The notes under the pieces were generated by a model that saw nothing but the letters and a program-made list of their open reading frames with translations, ran no database searches and was not told where the DNA came from. From positions 434,939 through 498,938 of the forward strand of contig NZ_JAOVZU010000002.1 in the NCBI RefSeq assembly GCF_025717005.1: 64,000 nt of DNA, read 5' to 3'. This DNA is from Actinotalea endophytica. GTDB lineage: Bacteria; Actinomycetota; Actinomycetes; Actinomycetales; Cellulomonadaceae. Positions within the stretch are counted from its first letter, which is position 1. Each line of letters starts with the position of its first letter. Of this stretch, positions 24,289 to 34,261 are shown piece after piece. The translations under genes and the position numbers were made by a program.

Positions 24289-27018
24289 GTGTCCTCATCC
24301 CTCTACCGACTCGGGCTGTGGGCGTTCCACCGCCGCGTCCGGGTCGCGCTCGGCTGGCTGCTCGTCCTGCTCCTCGCAGGCGGCGCGGCTCTCGTGCTCA
24401 ACCAGGGCACCGACAACACCTTCTCCATCCCCGGCACCGAGTCCGGTGAGGCGCTCCAGCAGCTCTCCCGGACGTTCCCGCAGGTCAGCGGCACGTCCGC
24501 GACCTACGTCGTGGTCGCGCCGGACGGTATGAACGTCACCGACCCCAGCATCCAGGGCCCGGTCGAGCAGGCCGTCTCGACGCTCGAAGGCGTCAAGGAC
24601 GTCATCGCAGTCTCGGACCCGTACAGCGACACCGTCTCCGGCCTGATCTCCGACGACGGCTCCGCCGCGGTGATCACCGTGCAGATCGACGGCTCGTTCT
24701 CCACCGTGACCAGCGAGACCACCGACGCGCTCGACACCGAGCTCACGACCCTCCGCGACACCCTGCCCGACGGCTCCGAAGCCGCGCTCGGCGGTGACCT
24801 CTTCAGCCAGTCGGTGCCGCACATCAGCATCACCGAGGCGCTCGGTGTGCTCGTCGCGCTCGTCGTGCTCGTGGTGACCCTCGGCTCGTTCCTGGCCGCC
24901 GGCATGCCGATCCTCACCGCGCTGCTCGGCGTGGCCGTCTCGATGGCCGTGGTCTTCGCCGCGACCAGCGTCGCGACCATCTCCAGCACGACCCCGATGC
25001 TCGGCCTGATGCTCGGCCTCGCGGTCGGCATCGACTACGCGCTGTTCATCCTGTCCCGGCACCGGGACCAGCTGCGCGAGGGGCTGGATCCCGAAGAGTC
25101 CGCCGCGCGGGCCCTCGCCACCGCAGGCTCCGCCGTCGTGTTCGCGGGCCTGACCGTGATGATCGCCCTGCTCGGGCTCAGCGTCGCGAACATCCCGTTC
25201 CTGACCACCATGGGTGTCGCGGCTGCAGGCGCCGTCGGCGTCGCGGTGATCATCGCGCTCACGCTGCTGCCCGCCCTGCTCGGCTTCGCCGGCGAGCGGT
25301 TGCGCCCCAAGGTGCGGCGCGCCAAGGGGGCCGACCGGGCGAACGGTGCCGACGTCGCAACCGCACCGCACGGCCGTGCCGCCTACGCCTGGTGGGTGCG
25401 CACCGCGACGCGCTGGCCCGTGGTCACGATCCTCGCCGTCGTCGGCCTGCTCGGCCTGGTGGCCCTGCCCGCCACCCACCTGCAGCTTGCGCTCCCGGAC
25501 GCCGGGTCACAGCCCAAGGACAGCGGGGCCCGGGTCACCTACGACCTGGTCACCGAGCACTTCGGGCCCGGCTGGAACGGCCCGCTGATCGTCACCGGCA
25601 CGATCATCGGCTCGACCGACCCGCTGACCCTCATGCAGGACCTCGGCGACGACATCGCCGGCCTGCCGGGTGTCGCGGCCGTGCCGCTGGCCACCCCGAA
25701 CATGACCGCCGACACCGGGATCGTGCAGGTCATCCCGGAGACCGGGCCGGACTCCACGGAGACCGCCGACCTGGTGCGCGAGATCCGCGCCCAGCACGAC
25801 CGCTACCTCGACGAGTACGGGATCGACGTGTCGGTCACCGGCATCACCGCGATCGGGATCGACATCTCCTCGCGCCTCGGCGGCGCCCTGCTGCCGTTCG
25901 GGCTGATCGTCGTCGGTCTGTCGTTCGTGCTGCTCACGATGGTGTTCCGGTCGCTGTGGGTGCCGCTCAAGGCGACGCTCGGCTACCTGCTGACCATCGG
26001 TGCGTCGTTCGGGATCGTGGTCCTGGTGTTCCAGGACGGGTGGGGCGCCGACCTGCTCGGCGTCGACCGCACCGGACCGATCATCAGCTTCCTGCCGATC
26101 ATCCTGATGGGCGTGCTGTTCGGCCTCGCGATGGACTACGAGGTGTTCCTGGTCTCCCGGATCCGTGAGGACTACGTGCACGGCGGCGACGCCCGCTCCG
26201 CGGTGCGGACCGGGTTCGTGCACTCCGCGACCGTCGTGACCGCTGCCGCCACGATCATGTTCGCGGTGTTCGCCGCCTTCGTGCCCGAGGGCGACATCAA
26301 CATCAAGCCGATCGCGCTCGGCCTGGCCGTCGGGGTGTTCATCGACGCGTTCCTGGTCCGGATGACGCTCGTCCCGGCGGTGCTGCACCTGCTCGGCGAG
26401 CGCGCCTGGCGGTTCCCGCACCGGCTGGACCGCGCGCTGCCGCACTTCGACGTCGAGGGCGACGGCCTCGCCGCCGAGCTCGCCCTGGCGAGCTGGCCCG
26501 AGCCCGGAGCGACCGACGCGGTCGCGGCCGAAGGCCTGTGGCTCGACGGCCCGGACGGCCCGTTCTACCGCGACGTGTCCATGCGGGTCCCCACCGGCGG
26601 CACGCTCGTGATCACCGGCGAGCACCGCTCCGGGCGGACGCCGCTGCTGCTCACCCTCGCCGGCCGGGTGCATCCCGACGGCGGGCGGCTCAAGGTCGCC
26701 GGCCTGGTCTCGCCGGTCCGCGCCGCCGCTGTGCGCAGCCGGGTGGCCGTGGCACGGATGGCGCGCTCGGTCGACCCGCTGGTCGAGCTCGCCGACGCGA
26801 TCAACTCGCGTGCCCCGATCGTCGCCATCGACGACCTCGACGTCGTCACCGACCCGGCGGTGCGCCGTGACGTCGCGGCCGGCCTCGCGGCCGCCCGCGC
26901 CCGCGGCGTGACGCTGCTGGTCACCTGCCTCGAACCCGCGGGCCTCCAAGGCCTGCTGCCCGCCGGTCCGGTCGTCCTCGTGGACGTCTCGGCCGCCGCC
27001 ACCGTGGAGGTGCGCTGA
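24289..27018 (+). CDS. MMPL transporter fused to ABC-like ATPase domain
   Basis: The 909-aa protein has two parts. Residues 1 to about 715 are a full MMPL transporter with two helix bundles and the motifs VGIDYALFILSRHRDQLREG and LFGLAMDYEVFLVSRIREDY. After a short linker, residues about 745-909 resemble an ABC nucleotide-binding domain: a Walker A-like GEHRSGRTPLLLTLAG near 777, in which the catalytic Lys is Arg, and a Walker B-like PIVAIDDLDVV near 843. No LSGGQ signature is seen. The domain is probably a degenerate regulator rather than a working ATPase. It overlaps the YhgE gene by one base. Substrate unknown. Confidence 0.9.
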   Translation: MSSSLYRLGLWAFHRRVRVALGWLLVLLLAGGAALVLNQGTDNTFSIPGTESGEALQQLSRTFPQVSGTSATYVVVAPDGMNVTDPSIQGPVEQAVSTLEGVKDVIAVSDPYSDTVSGLISDDGSAAVITVQIDGSFSTVTSETTDALDTELTTLRDTLPDGSEAALGGDLFSQSVPHISITEALGVLVALVVLVVTLGSFLAAGMPILTALLGVAVSMAVVFAATSVATISSTTPMLGLMLGLAVGIDYALFILSRHRDQLREGLDPEESAARALATAGSAVVFAGLTVMIALLGLSVANIPFLTTMGVAAAGAVGVAVIIALTLLPALLGFAGERLRPKVRRAKGADRANGADVATAPHGRAAYAWWVRTATRWPVVTILAVVGLLGLVALPATHLQLALPDAGSQPKDSGARVTYDLVTEHFGPGWNGPLIVTGTIIGSTDPLTLMQDLGDDIAGLPGVAAVPLATPNMTADTGIVQVIPETGPDSTETADLVREIRAQHDRYLDEYGIDVSVTGITAIGIDISSRLGGALLPFGLIVVGLSFVLLTMVFRSLWVPLKATLGYLLTIGASFGIVVLVFQDGWGADLLGVDRTGPIISFLPIILMGVLFGLAMDYEVFLVSRIREDYVHGGDARSAVRTGFVHSATVVTAAATIMFAVFAAFVPEGDINIKPIALGLAVGVFIDAFLVRMTLVPAVLHLLGERAWRFPHRLDRALPHFDVEGDGLAAELALASWPEPGATDAVAAEGLWLDGPDGPFYRDVSMRVPTGGTLVITGEHRSGRTPLLLTLAGRVHPDGGRLKVAGLVSPVRAAAVRSRVAVARMARSVDPLVELADAINSRAPIVAIDDLDVVTDPAVRRDVAAGLAAARARGVTLLVTCLEPAGLQGLLPAGPVVLVDVSAAATVEVR

Positions 27019-29456
27019 TGCTCATGCCCCTGTCGCAGGCCCAGCGGGCCCGCTTCGCCAACCGTGCCACCTGGCTCAGCGTGGTCGGGCTCCTGCTCGT
27101 CCCGCTCGTGGTGGGCGGGCTGCTCACCTGGGCGCTGTGGGACCCGACCAACCGGCTCGACCGGGTCACCGCCGCGATCGTCAACCTCGACGAGCCGGTC
27201 CAGGTGAACGGCCAGACCGTGCCGCTCGGCCGGCAGCTCTCCGCGGCCCTCGTCACCGGTGAGGGCACCGGCGACGTCGGGTCCGCCACATCCGGCAGCA
27301 CGGGTAGCAGCACGTCCACCAGCACGGACAGCAGCACCGACTCGACCTCGGACACCGCCTCGGACACCCGCACCGACTCGGGCTCGGACAGCGTGCCGAA
27401 CGTGTCCGGCACCGGCGTGAGCACGACCTTCGACTGGGTGCTCTCCGACGAGAGCGACGCCGCGTCGGGTCTCGCCGACGGTCGCTACGACGTCGTGCTC
27501 ACCATCCCGGCGAACTTCTCCGCGTCGGCGACCAGCTTCTCCGGCGACGCGGCGAACGCCCAGGCGGCGACCTTCGACGTGACCACGAGCAACCAGGCGC
27601 GCCCGCTCGACGGCACCATCGCCCAGGTGCTCGCGACCACGGCCGCCGACGTGCTCGGCACGCAGCTCACCGAGAACTACCTGTCCACCGTGCTCGTCTC
27701 GTTCAGCACGATGCACGACCAGCTCGGCTCCGCGGCGGACGGCGCGACCTCGCTCGCCGACGGTGCCGACCAGCTGTCCTCCGGGACCGGGCAGATGGCC
27801 TCGGGAGCCAGGGACCTCTCGGGCGGCCTCACCCAGCTCTCCGACGGGACCTACCAGCTCTCCTCCGGCCTGGCCCAGCTCGCCGACGGCGCCGGGTCGC
27901 TGTCCTCCGGCCTGACGAAGCTGGCCTCGGGCAACACCGACCTGTCCGACGGGCTCGGCGCGCTCGACGGTGGGGCGGCGCAGCTCGCCGACGGGCTCGA
28001 CCAGCTCGCCGCGCAGACCGCCGCTGCGGCGCAGACCGCCGCCGACGGCGTCCCGGACGCGCAGCAGTTCGCCGCCGGGCTCCAGGCAGCCGCCGACGGC
28101 GTGAGCGGCACGGGTGGGCTCGCCGACTCCGCCGAACAGCTCGCGGCCGGCGCGTCCGGCCTCTCGACCGGACTCGGCACGTTCCTGAGCCAGGCGGCCA
28201 CGCTCGCGAGCGCGTGCTCGCCACCGACCTCCGACGCGACCGCCTGCGCCACGCTCGAGGGGCTCATCGCCAGCCAGCAGCGCACCGACGTCACGGCCGA
28301 CCAGTCGCTGACCGTCGCCGCCGCCGGGCTCGCCTACGGCGCGCAGGCCATGTCCGACGGGATCTCGGTGGGCAACCCGCCGACGCAGCCCGGCCTCGCC
28401 GACAGCCTCGACCAGCTCGCGGCCGGTGGGCAGCAGCTCGCCGACGGCGCGCAGCAGTCGGCCGACGGCCTGAGCACGCTCGCGAGCTACCTCGCCCAGT
28501 CCGCCTCGGGCGCGGACCAGCTGGCCTCCGGCGCGGCCGACGCGGCCTCGGGCGCGGACCAGCTGGCCTCCGGCGCTGCCGACGCCGCGTCGGGTGCCGG
28601 CGCGCTCGCCAGCGGCGCCCAGCAGTCCGAGAACGGTGCCTACCAGCTCGCCGACGGACAGGCCGGCGCGGCCACCGGAGCCGGTGACCTCGCCGACGGG
28701 GCCGACCAGCTCGCCGACGGTGCGACCCAGGTCGCCGACGGCGCGGACCAGCTCGCGTCCGGCCTGACCGAGGCCGTCGACCAGATCCCGACCTACACCG
28801 ACGCCGAGGCGACCTCGCTCGCCGCGGTCATCGCGACCCCGGTCACCGCGACCGAGTCGTCCTCGCCGCTCGGCAACGCCAGCGTCCCGATGCTCGTGGC
28901 GCTCGCGCTGTGGCTCGGCGCGATGGCCACCTACCTGGTGCTGACGCCGATCAGCCGTGAGGCGCTCGGCTCGCCGAGGTCCTCGGTCGCGCTCGCCTGG
29001 CGCGCGCTGTGGCCGGCCGCAGGGATCGGCGTCGGGCAGGCCGTGGCGCTCACCGTGGTGATGGGGATCGCACTCGACCTCGACCTCGGGCAGTGGTTCC
29101 AGTTCGGCGGCCTCGCGGTGCTGGCCGCGGTCGCGCTCACCGCGGTCAACCAGGGACTGTCCGCGCTGCTCGGCGGCGTCGGCCGGTTCATCGCCGTGGT
29201 GGTCGCGGTGGTCACGCTCGCCACCGGGGTGATCTCCACCGCGCCCGCGCTGCTCACCGGGCTCGCCGGGGTGCTCCCGACCGCCCCGGTGGTCGAGGGG
29301 TTGCGCGCCGTCGTGTTCAGCGAGACCGGCTTCGTCGCAGCCGCCGTGATGCTCGTGCTGTGGGGCGCCGTCGGGTTCGCCGCCGCGATCGCCGCGGTCG
29401 CCCGCAAGCGCGTCGTCGAGGTGGGTCAGCTGGCCCGCTGGGCCCGCACCGCCTGA
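27018..29456 (+). CDS. YhgE/Pip family membrane protein
   Basis: The 812-aa protein has an N-terminal membrane helix (WLSVVGLLLVPLVVGGLLTW), then the YhgE/Pip start domain (AAIVNLDEPVQVNGQTVPLG), a Ser/Thr/Asp-rich stretch, and a long extracytoplasmic rod, about residues 235-590, made of seven-residue units like QLADGAD and QLSSGLA. Five or six C-terminal helices follow, beginning VPMLVALALWLGAMATYLVL. It resembles phage-infection/ESAT-6 export proteins such as YhgE and YueB. Its start ATG overlaps the TGA of the MMPL gene, so the two probably form one envelope export complex under the TetR repressor. Confidence 0.9.
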   Translation: MLMPLSQAQRARFANRATWLSVVGLLLVPLVVGGLLTWALWDPTNRLDRVTAAIVNLDEPVQVNGQTVPLGRQLSAALVTGEGTGDVGSATSGSTGSSTSTSTDSSTDSTSDTASDTRTDSGSDSVPNVSGTGVSTTFDWVLSDESDAASGLADGRYDVVLTIPANFSASATSFSGDAANAQAATFDVTTSNQARPLDGTIAQVLATTAADVLGTQLTENYLSTVLVSFSTMHDQLGSAADGATSLADGADQLSSGTGQMASGARDLSGGLTQLSDGTYQLSSGLAQLADGAGSLSSGLTKLASGNTDLSDGLGALDGGAAQLADGLDQLAAQTAAAAQTAADGVPDAQQFAAGLQAAADGVSGTGGLADSAEQLAAGASGLSTGLGTFLSQAATLASACSPPTSDATACATLEGLIASQQRTDVTADQSLTVAAAGLAYGAQAMSDGISVGNPPTQPGLADSLDQLAAGGQQLADGAQQSADGLSTLASYLAQSASGADQLASGAADAASGADQLASGAADAASGAGALASGAQQSENGAYQLADGQAGAATGAGDLADGADQLADGATQVADGADQLASGLTEAVDQIPTYTDAEATSLAAVIATPVTATESSSPLGNASVPMLVALALWLGAMATYLVLTPISREALGSPRSSVALAWRALWPAAGIGVGQAVALTVVMGIALDLDLGQWFQFGGLAVLAAVALTAVNQGLSALLGGVGRFIAVVVAVVTLATGVISTAPALLTGLAGVLPTAPVVEGLRAVVFSETGFVAAAVMLVLWGAVGFAAAIAAVARKRVVEVGQLARWARTA

Positions 29457-29468
29457 GGTAGCGTCACC

Positions 29469-29508
29469 GGCCCGTGCGGGCGCCCCGTCGCGGGCGCACG
29501 CACGGGCC
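29469..29508. terminator. Bidirectional terminator
   Basis: GGCCCGTGCG and CGCACGGGCC form a perfect 10-bp stem in the short gap between the convergent YhgE and DUF2207 genes. Confidence 0.75.
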
Positions 29509-29549
29509 CGGACGCGGCCGGACCCGCCGACCGGGCACGGCCGCTCGTC

Positions 29550-31406
29550 CTACCAGGACCCGCCGCCGCCCCCGCCGACGCCGCCGCCGGAGAACCCGCC
29601 GCCGCTGGAGAACCCGGACGACCCGCTGGACCCCGGCGTCGGCGCCGAGATCGCGGTGTCCGCGACCGACGTGAAGCCGGACAGGTCCTGCTCGAACGCC
29701 CCCGCGTACGCCCAGAAGTACGCGTGGCCCCACGGGCCCACGTACCAGGTCGGCGTCGCGAGCGGCACGCCGCGCGCGGCCAGCTCGGCGAACAGCCGGG
29801 TCCAGCGCTCGGTGAGCCCGAACGCCACGGCGTACGGCAGGTACCGGCTGAACAGGTCCTCGCCCTCCTCGAACCGCAGCTGGTCCGCCTCGGCCGTGGC
29901 GAGGTAGCGGCGGAAGCCCTCGGTCTGCGCGAGCACCGCGCTGCCCGCCGCGGTCCGGGCCGGTGCGAACTTCGACAGGATCACCACCAGGAAGCCGACC
30001 AGCACCAGCGGCAGCGGGACCAGCCCCGCGTGGGTCGTCGCGGCGAGCAGCACCGTCAGCCCGAGCCCGAGCACCACGAGCCCGACGCCGGCCGCGATCC
30101 AGCGCATCCGCACCGTGCGCGGGTTCGCGGAGAACCAGCCGCGGTCGGTGACGTCCTCGTAGAGCAGGGCCTGGACGCGCTGGAGTGAGGACAGGAACGT
30201 CGTGCGCAGCTCGGACAGCTCGACCGAGGAACGTGTGCCGACCAGCGCGGACAGCAGCCGGTGCTCGTAGCCGACCAGGTCGGAGTCCGGCTTGTCCGTG
30301 CGGGTCAACCGCCAGTCCGCCTTGCGCGACCCCGGCTGCGGGTCGCCGATCCGCTCGATCACCAGGTACCCGCGCACCGCGAGGTCGATGATCGACGCCG
30401 TGACGTCGCGCACGTCGGCCTGCTCGTCGACCAGCGTGCCGAGCTGACCGGGGTGCAGGCCGGGCGGGGGAGTGAACTGCACGCTGATCGGGGTCGAGCG
30501 CCGCGGACCCGTGGCGTGCTCCTGCCCGGGCGCAGGTTCCAGGCCGGGCGTCAGGCCCAGGTACGCCTGGTCGCGCCCGCGTCGGCGCACCCGCCAGATC
30601 GCCAGGCCGCCGCCCACCAGGGCGACGAGCGCGGCGCCGAGCCCGCTGCCGGCGCTCAGCGCGAACGCGCGCTCCGGGGCCCAGCGCTCCTGCAGGATCG
30701 GCTCGGTGTGCACCGTGCCCGCGGGCATCGCCGCGACCACGCTGAGCTGCTCGCCCGGGCTCACCAGGCTCTGCCGCCAGGCCGCCTGCGAGCCCTTCGA
30801 GGTGGCGTCGTCGCACGGCGTGGCGGACCCGGTCGGGCCCGCGTAGCAGGCCACGTCGGTGATCTCGCCGGGCGCGTCCAGCGTGACGGTGACGTTCTCC
30901 AGCGGCACGGTCCAGTACTGGCCGATCACGTTGAGGTACAGCTCGTCCTGATCGAGCTCGCCGCTCGGGAACGGGTAGCCGGCCGGGTTCACCCAGCCGT
31001 CGACGTCGTAGGTGATCCGGTAGCTGTGCTCACCGGTGATCGTGGTGTCCTCGTCGCCGATCCGGATCACCAGCTCGTCGCCGTCCTCCTCGGTGGACAC
31101 CGCATCCGGTGCGTCGTCGCTCGAGACCCGCAGCCGCGAGTAGCGGTACACCCGGTCCTGGGTGTCGTCGTAGTACTGCTTGACGACGTACGTGAGGTAC
31201 GGGCCGTGGTTGGGGGACTGCCCGAAGTCCATCGTGAGGTCGAGCACCACGTGCGCGGTGCCGTCCTTGTCCAACGTGATCGCCTCGTCGTAGGACGTGA
31301 TGACGTCCTCGGAGTCGGCCGCCGCCGGCCCGGCGAGCGCCAGCAGGGCGCCCAGCCCGACCCCCACGGCAGCGACGAGCCGACCGAACCTGCGTACCAC
31401 CTGCAC
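29550..31406 (-). CDS. DUF2207 family membrane protein
   Basis: The 618-aa protein starts best at GTG 31406, behind AGGGGG; a GTG at 31448 would add 14 residues. A signal peptide (VAAVGVGLGALLALAGPAAA) precedes an extracytoplasmic DUF2207 domain (about residues 35-220). Then come a membrane helix, a cytoplasmic winged-helix-like region (IIDLAVRGYLVIERIG), two more helices (VGLVVLGLGLTVLLAATTHA), and a second soluble domain. The last 25 residues are nearly all Gly/Ser (FSGGGVGGGGGGSW), typical of this family. Function is unknown. Confidence 0.88.
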   Translation of the reverse strand: MQVVRRFGRLVAAVGVGLGALLALAGPAAADSEDVITSYDEAITLDKDGTAHVVLDLTMDFGQSPNHGPYLTYVVKQYYDDTQDRVYRYSRLRVSSDDAPDAVSTEEDGDELVIRIGDEDTTITGEHSYRITYDVDGWVNPAGYPFPSGELDQDELYLNVIGQYWTVPLENVTVTLDAPGEITDVACYAGPTGSATPCDDATSKGSQAAWRQSLVSPGEQLSVVAAMPAGTVHTEPILQERWAPERAFALSAGSGLGAALVALVGGGLAIWRVRRRGRDQAYLGLTPGLEPAPGQEHATGPRRSTPISVQFTPPPGLHPGQLGTLVDEQADVRDVTASIIDLAVRGYLVIERIGDPQPGSRKADWRLTRTDKPDSDLVGYEHRLLSALVGTRSSVELSELRTTFLSSLQRVQALLYEDVTDRGWFSANPRTVRMRWIAAGVGLVVLGLGLTVLLAATTHAGLVPLPLVLVGFLVVILSKFAPARTAAGSAVLAQTEGFRRYLATAEADQLRFEEGEDLFSRYLPYAVAFGLTERWTRLFAELAARGVPLATPTWYVGPWGHAYFWAYAGAFEQDLSGFTSVADTAISAPTPGSSGSSGFSSGGGFSGGGVGGGGGGSW

Positions 31407-31462
31407 CGAACCAGCCCCCTGCGTCGCCGTCGTCACCGAACCCTGCACCGATCCGCCCGGTC

Positions 31463-31936
31463 TCAGTCGTGGCGACGCAGGCTCATGGCGGCCTGGGCCT
31501 CGCGGTTCTCCTGGCGCTCACGCAGCGCGTGGCGCTTGTCGTACTCCTTCTTGCCCCGCGCGAGCGCGATCTCGACCTTGGCGCGGCCGTCGACGAAGTA
31601 CAGGCTCAGCGGCACCACGGTCACGCCCTTGGCCTGGGTCTCGTGCGCGATCTCGGCGATCTGGCGCCGGTGCAGCAGGAGCTTGCGCTTGCGGCGTGGG
31701 GCGTGGTTCGTCCAGGTGCCCTCGGAGTACTCCGGGATGTGCACGTTCTCCAGCCAGGCCTCGCCGTCGCGGTCCACCGCGACGAAGCCGTCCACGAGCG
31801 ACGCGCGCCCCGCCCGCAGCGCCTTGACCTCGGTACCGGTCAGCACGAGACCTGCCTCGAAGGTCTCGTCGATGTGGTAGTCGTGCCGCGCCTTCTTGTT
31901 CGAGGCGACCAGCCGACGCCCGGTTTCCTTGGCCAT
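31463..31936 (-). CDS. smpB: SsrA-binding protein SmpB
   Basis: The 157-aa protein is full length for Smp[21 protein letters not shown] at the start, [31 protein letters not shown], and a basic C-terminal tail ([18 protein letters not shown]). It binds tmRNA and places it in the A site of stalled ribosomes. The cognate ssrA gene is in this window, about 19 kb away. It closes the ftsE-ftsX-peptidase series on this strand, 104 bases past the M23 gene. Confidence 0.97.
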   Translation of the reverse strand: MAKETGRRLVASNKKARHDYHIDETFEAGLVLTGTEVKALRAGRASLVDGFVAVDRDGEAWLENVHIPEYSEGTWTNHAPRRKRKLLLHRRQIAEIAHETQAKGVTVVPLSLYFVDGRAKVEIALARGKKEYDKRHALRERQENREAQAAMSLRRHD

Positions 31937-32039
31937 GCCTCCAAGGTTAGGGGACCGGCCCGCACCGACCCGAGCCGATTGTCGAGGCCCGCACCGCCGG
32001 CCGCCTGCTACGAGCCGCCGCCGGCGACCCGATCGGCTG

Positions 32040-33335
32040 CTACTTCGCGATCAGCGGCCAGGGGTCGGTGGTCGCGCCGTTGATGTACACCTCGAAGTGC
32101 AGGTGGCACGCGGCCGACGTGCCGGTGTTCCCGGCGTAGGCGATCAGCTGGCCCTGGGACACCTTCTGGCCCGCGGACACCGCGAACGAGCTGAGGTGGT
32201 TGTAGCTCGACATCAGCGACTTGCCGTTCCAGTACCCGTTGTTCAGCATGACCTGGTTGCCGTAGCCGGCCCGGTACTGGGCCCACTCGACCGTGCCAGC
32301 GGCCGCCGCGTACACCGGGGTGTTGCACCAGGTGCGCAGGTCGACCCCGGCGTGCATCCGCCAGTAGTGCAGGATCGGGTGGAACCGCATGCCGTAGTCG
32401 GAGGTCTTGTAGATCGGGTTGACCGACGACGGGTTGATGAACGGCTGCGACGCCGTGGAGCCGATCGGGGTCTGGCCGGCCTTGCGGCGGGCCTCCTCCT
32501 GGGCCGCGACGATCTTCTTCAGGTCGGCCTCGAGCTGGGCCTGCTGCTTCTCGAGCTCGGCCTGCTGGTCCTGCAGGGACGCCTTCTGGCTCTCGATCTC
32601 GGCGGCCTTGGCCTTGGCCTCCTTCTCGAGCGCGACGAGGTCCGCCTTGCGGGCCTCGGCCTTCTGCCGGGCGACCTCGGCGTCGGCGACGTTCTGGTCG
32701 GCTTCCTTCTTCAGCTCGGTGATCTGCTCGCGGACCGCCACCAGGCGTGCCTCGCGGTTGCGGTTCACGCCGACGATCTGCTCGACCTCACGCAACGCCT
32801 GGGTCTGGGTGCGCAGCGCGACCGACGCCAGCTCGGACTGCTGCACGAACTCGTCGGTGCTCGAGGAGTCCAGCACGGCGGACATCGCCGAGGTGGTCAT
32901 GTCGCCCTTGTAGGCGTCGCGCGCCATCCGGCCGATCGCGGCGCGCAGGTCGTCCGCGCGCTGGGTGTCCGTCTCGATCTTCGTGGTGATCTCGGACTCC
33001 AGCGTGGTCGCCGTCTCCAGGCGCTGCGCGATGATCGCGGCCTCGCGCTGCAGCGTGGCGAGGGTGTCCTCGGCTTCCTTGAGCTGCGCCTCGGCGACCG
33101 GGATCTGGGCCTGGATGCCCTGCAGCTCGGCGTACGCGTCGATCAGGGCCTGACCGGTCTCCTCCAGCTCGGCGCTCAGCTCGTCCAGCGCCTTGTTCAC
33201 CGCGTCCTGGCGGGCCTGGTTCTGCGCCCGCTTGTCGTCCCACTCGTCGGCCTGCGACGGCACCGCGAAGCCGACGGTGACCAGAGCCACGCCGATGAGC
33301 GCGGCCATCAGGGCTCTCAGCTGGCGTCGCATCAT
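32040..33335 (-). CDS. FtsEX-linked M23 peptidoglycan hydrolase
   Basis: The 431-aa secreted protein starts at ATG 33335, overlapping the ftsX stop by one base (ATG 33332 is equally possible), after AAGG. A signal peptide ([20 protein letters not shown]) is followed by about 240 residues of coiled coil rich in Glu, Gln and Ala, then a LytM/M23 domain with zinc ligands in HAGVDLRTW and [10 protein letters not shown]. The layout is that of EnvC/PcsB/RipC partners: FtsEX transmits ATP hydrolysis through the coiled coil to regulate cell-wall splitting at division. The adjacent, coupled ftsX supports this. Confidence 0.92.
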   Translation of the reverse strand: MMRRQLRALMAALIGVALVTVGFAVPSQADEWDDKRAQNQARQDAVNKALDELSAELEETGQALIDAYAELQGIQAQIPVAEAQLKEAEDTLATLQREAAIIAQRLETATTLESEITTKIETDTQRADDLRAAIGRMARDAYKGDMTTSAMSAVLDSSSTDEFVQQSELASVALRTQTQALREVEQIVGVNRNREARLVAVREQITELKKEADQNVADAEVARQKAEARKADLVALEKEAKAKAAEIESQKASLQDQQAELEKQQAQLEADLKKIVAAQEEARRKAGQTPIGSTASQPFINPSSVNPIYKTSDYGMRFHPILHYWRMHAGVDLRTWCNTPVYAAAAGTVEWAQYRAGYGNQVMLNNGYWNGKSLMSSYNHLSSFAVSAGQKVSQGQLIAYAGNTGTSAACHLHFEVYINGATTDPWPLIAK

Positions 33336-34249
33336 CACACCTTCGTGTATCGGCTCAGGGAGACCAGAGATGACACCGCGGCCAGGCCTATGGCGATGAC
33401 CAGGAGGATCGGCGCGATCGTCCACACCGCGTCGGTACCGATGTAGCGGATGAAGCTGACCGACCCGGCGAGCCAGTCCTCGACGAGGTACCGCACGCCG
33501 AACCAGAGCCCGGCGATCGCCAGTCCCGCGCCGAGCGTCGCGGCGATCGCGCCCTCGAGCATGAACGGCAGCTGGATGAACAGGTTGGACGCGCCGACCA
33601 GCCGCATGATCCCGGTCTCGCGGCGTCGGCTCATCGCGGACAACCGGATGGTCGTGGTGATCAGCAGCACGGCCGCGAGCAGCATCACCGCGGCGAGCGC
33701 GGCGGCCATCAGGGTGGCCCGGTTCAGCACCAGGATCAGCGGTTCGATGACCTCACGCTGGTCACGGACCTCCTCCACGCCCTGCCGGCCGGTGAAGTAC
33801 TCGCTGACCACCTGGTACTGCTCGGGGTCCACCAGCGCGACGCGGTAGGACGCCTGCATCTGGTCCACCGTGACGCTCTGCGCCCACCACTCGTCGCCGA
33901 ACCGGTTCTGGAACGACTCGAACGCCTGCTCCTTGGACTCGAAGTAGACCTTCTCCACGTACGGCGCGAGGGCGTCGGACTCGAGCTCGGCGCCGATCGC
34001 GTCGATCTGGTCCTGGCTGGCCTCGCCGCCCGCGCAGGTCGCCGCCTCGGAGTCGGCCGGGCACAGGAAGATCGAGACCTCGACCTTGTCGTACCACTCG
34101 TCCTTGAGCTGGTTGATCTGCAGCTGGAGCAGACCGGCCGCGCCGACGAAGGTCAGCGACACGAACGTGACGAGGATGACCGAGACCGCCATCGACATGT
34201 TCCGGCGCAGGCCGAGGAGCATCTCGGAGAGGATGAACTGGAGTCGCAT
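33335..34249 (-). CDS. ftsX: Cell division protein FtsX
   Basis: The 304-aa protein has the FtsX topology: an N-terminal cytoplasmic stretch (FILSEMLLGLRRNMSMAVSV), one membrane helix, an extracytoplasmic domain of about 130 residues containing a Cys pair (FLCPADSEAATCAGG), then three C-terminal helices with LSAMSRRRETGIMRLVGASN between them, a region that contacts FtsE. It lies 12 bases after ftsE and overlaps the M23 gene by one base, giving a complete FtsE-FtsX-hydrolase unit. Confidence 0.95.
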   Translation of the reverse strand: MRLQFILSEMLLGLRRNMSMAVSVILVTFVSLTFVGAAGLLQLQINQLKDEWYDKVEVSIFLCPADSEAATCAGGEASQDQIDAIGAELESDALAPYVEKVYFESKEQAFESFQNRFGDEWWAQSVTVDQMQASYRVALVDPEQYQVVSEYFTGRQGVEEVRDQREVIEPLILVLNRATLMAAALAAVMLLAAVLLITTTIRLSAMSRRRETGIMRLVGASNLFIQLPFMLEGAIAATLGAGLAIAGLWFGVRYLVEDWLAGSVSFIRYIGTDAVWTIAPILLVIAIGLAAVSSLVSLSRYTKV

Positions 34250-34261
34250 CGCGGGGTCCCC

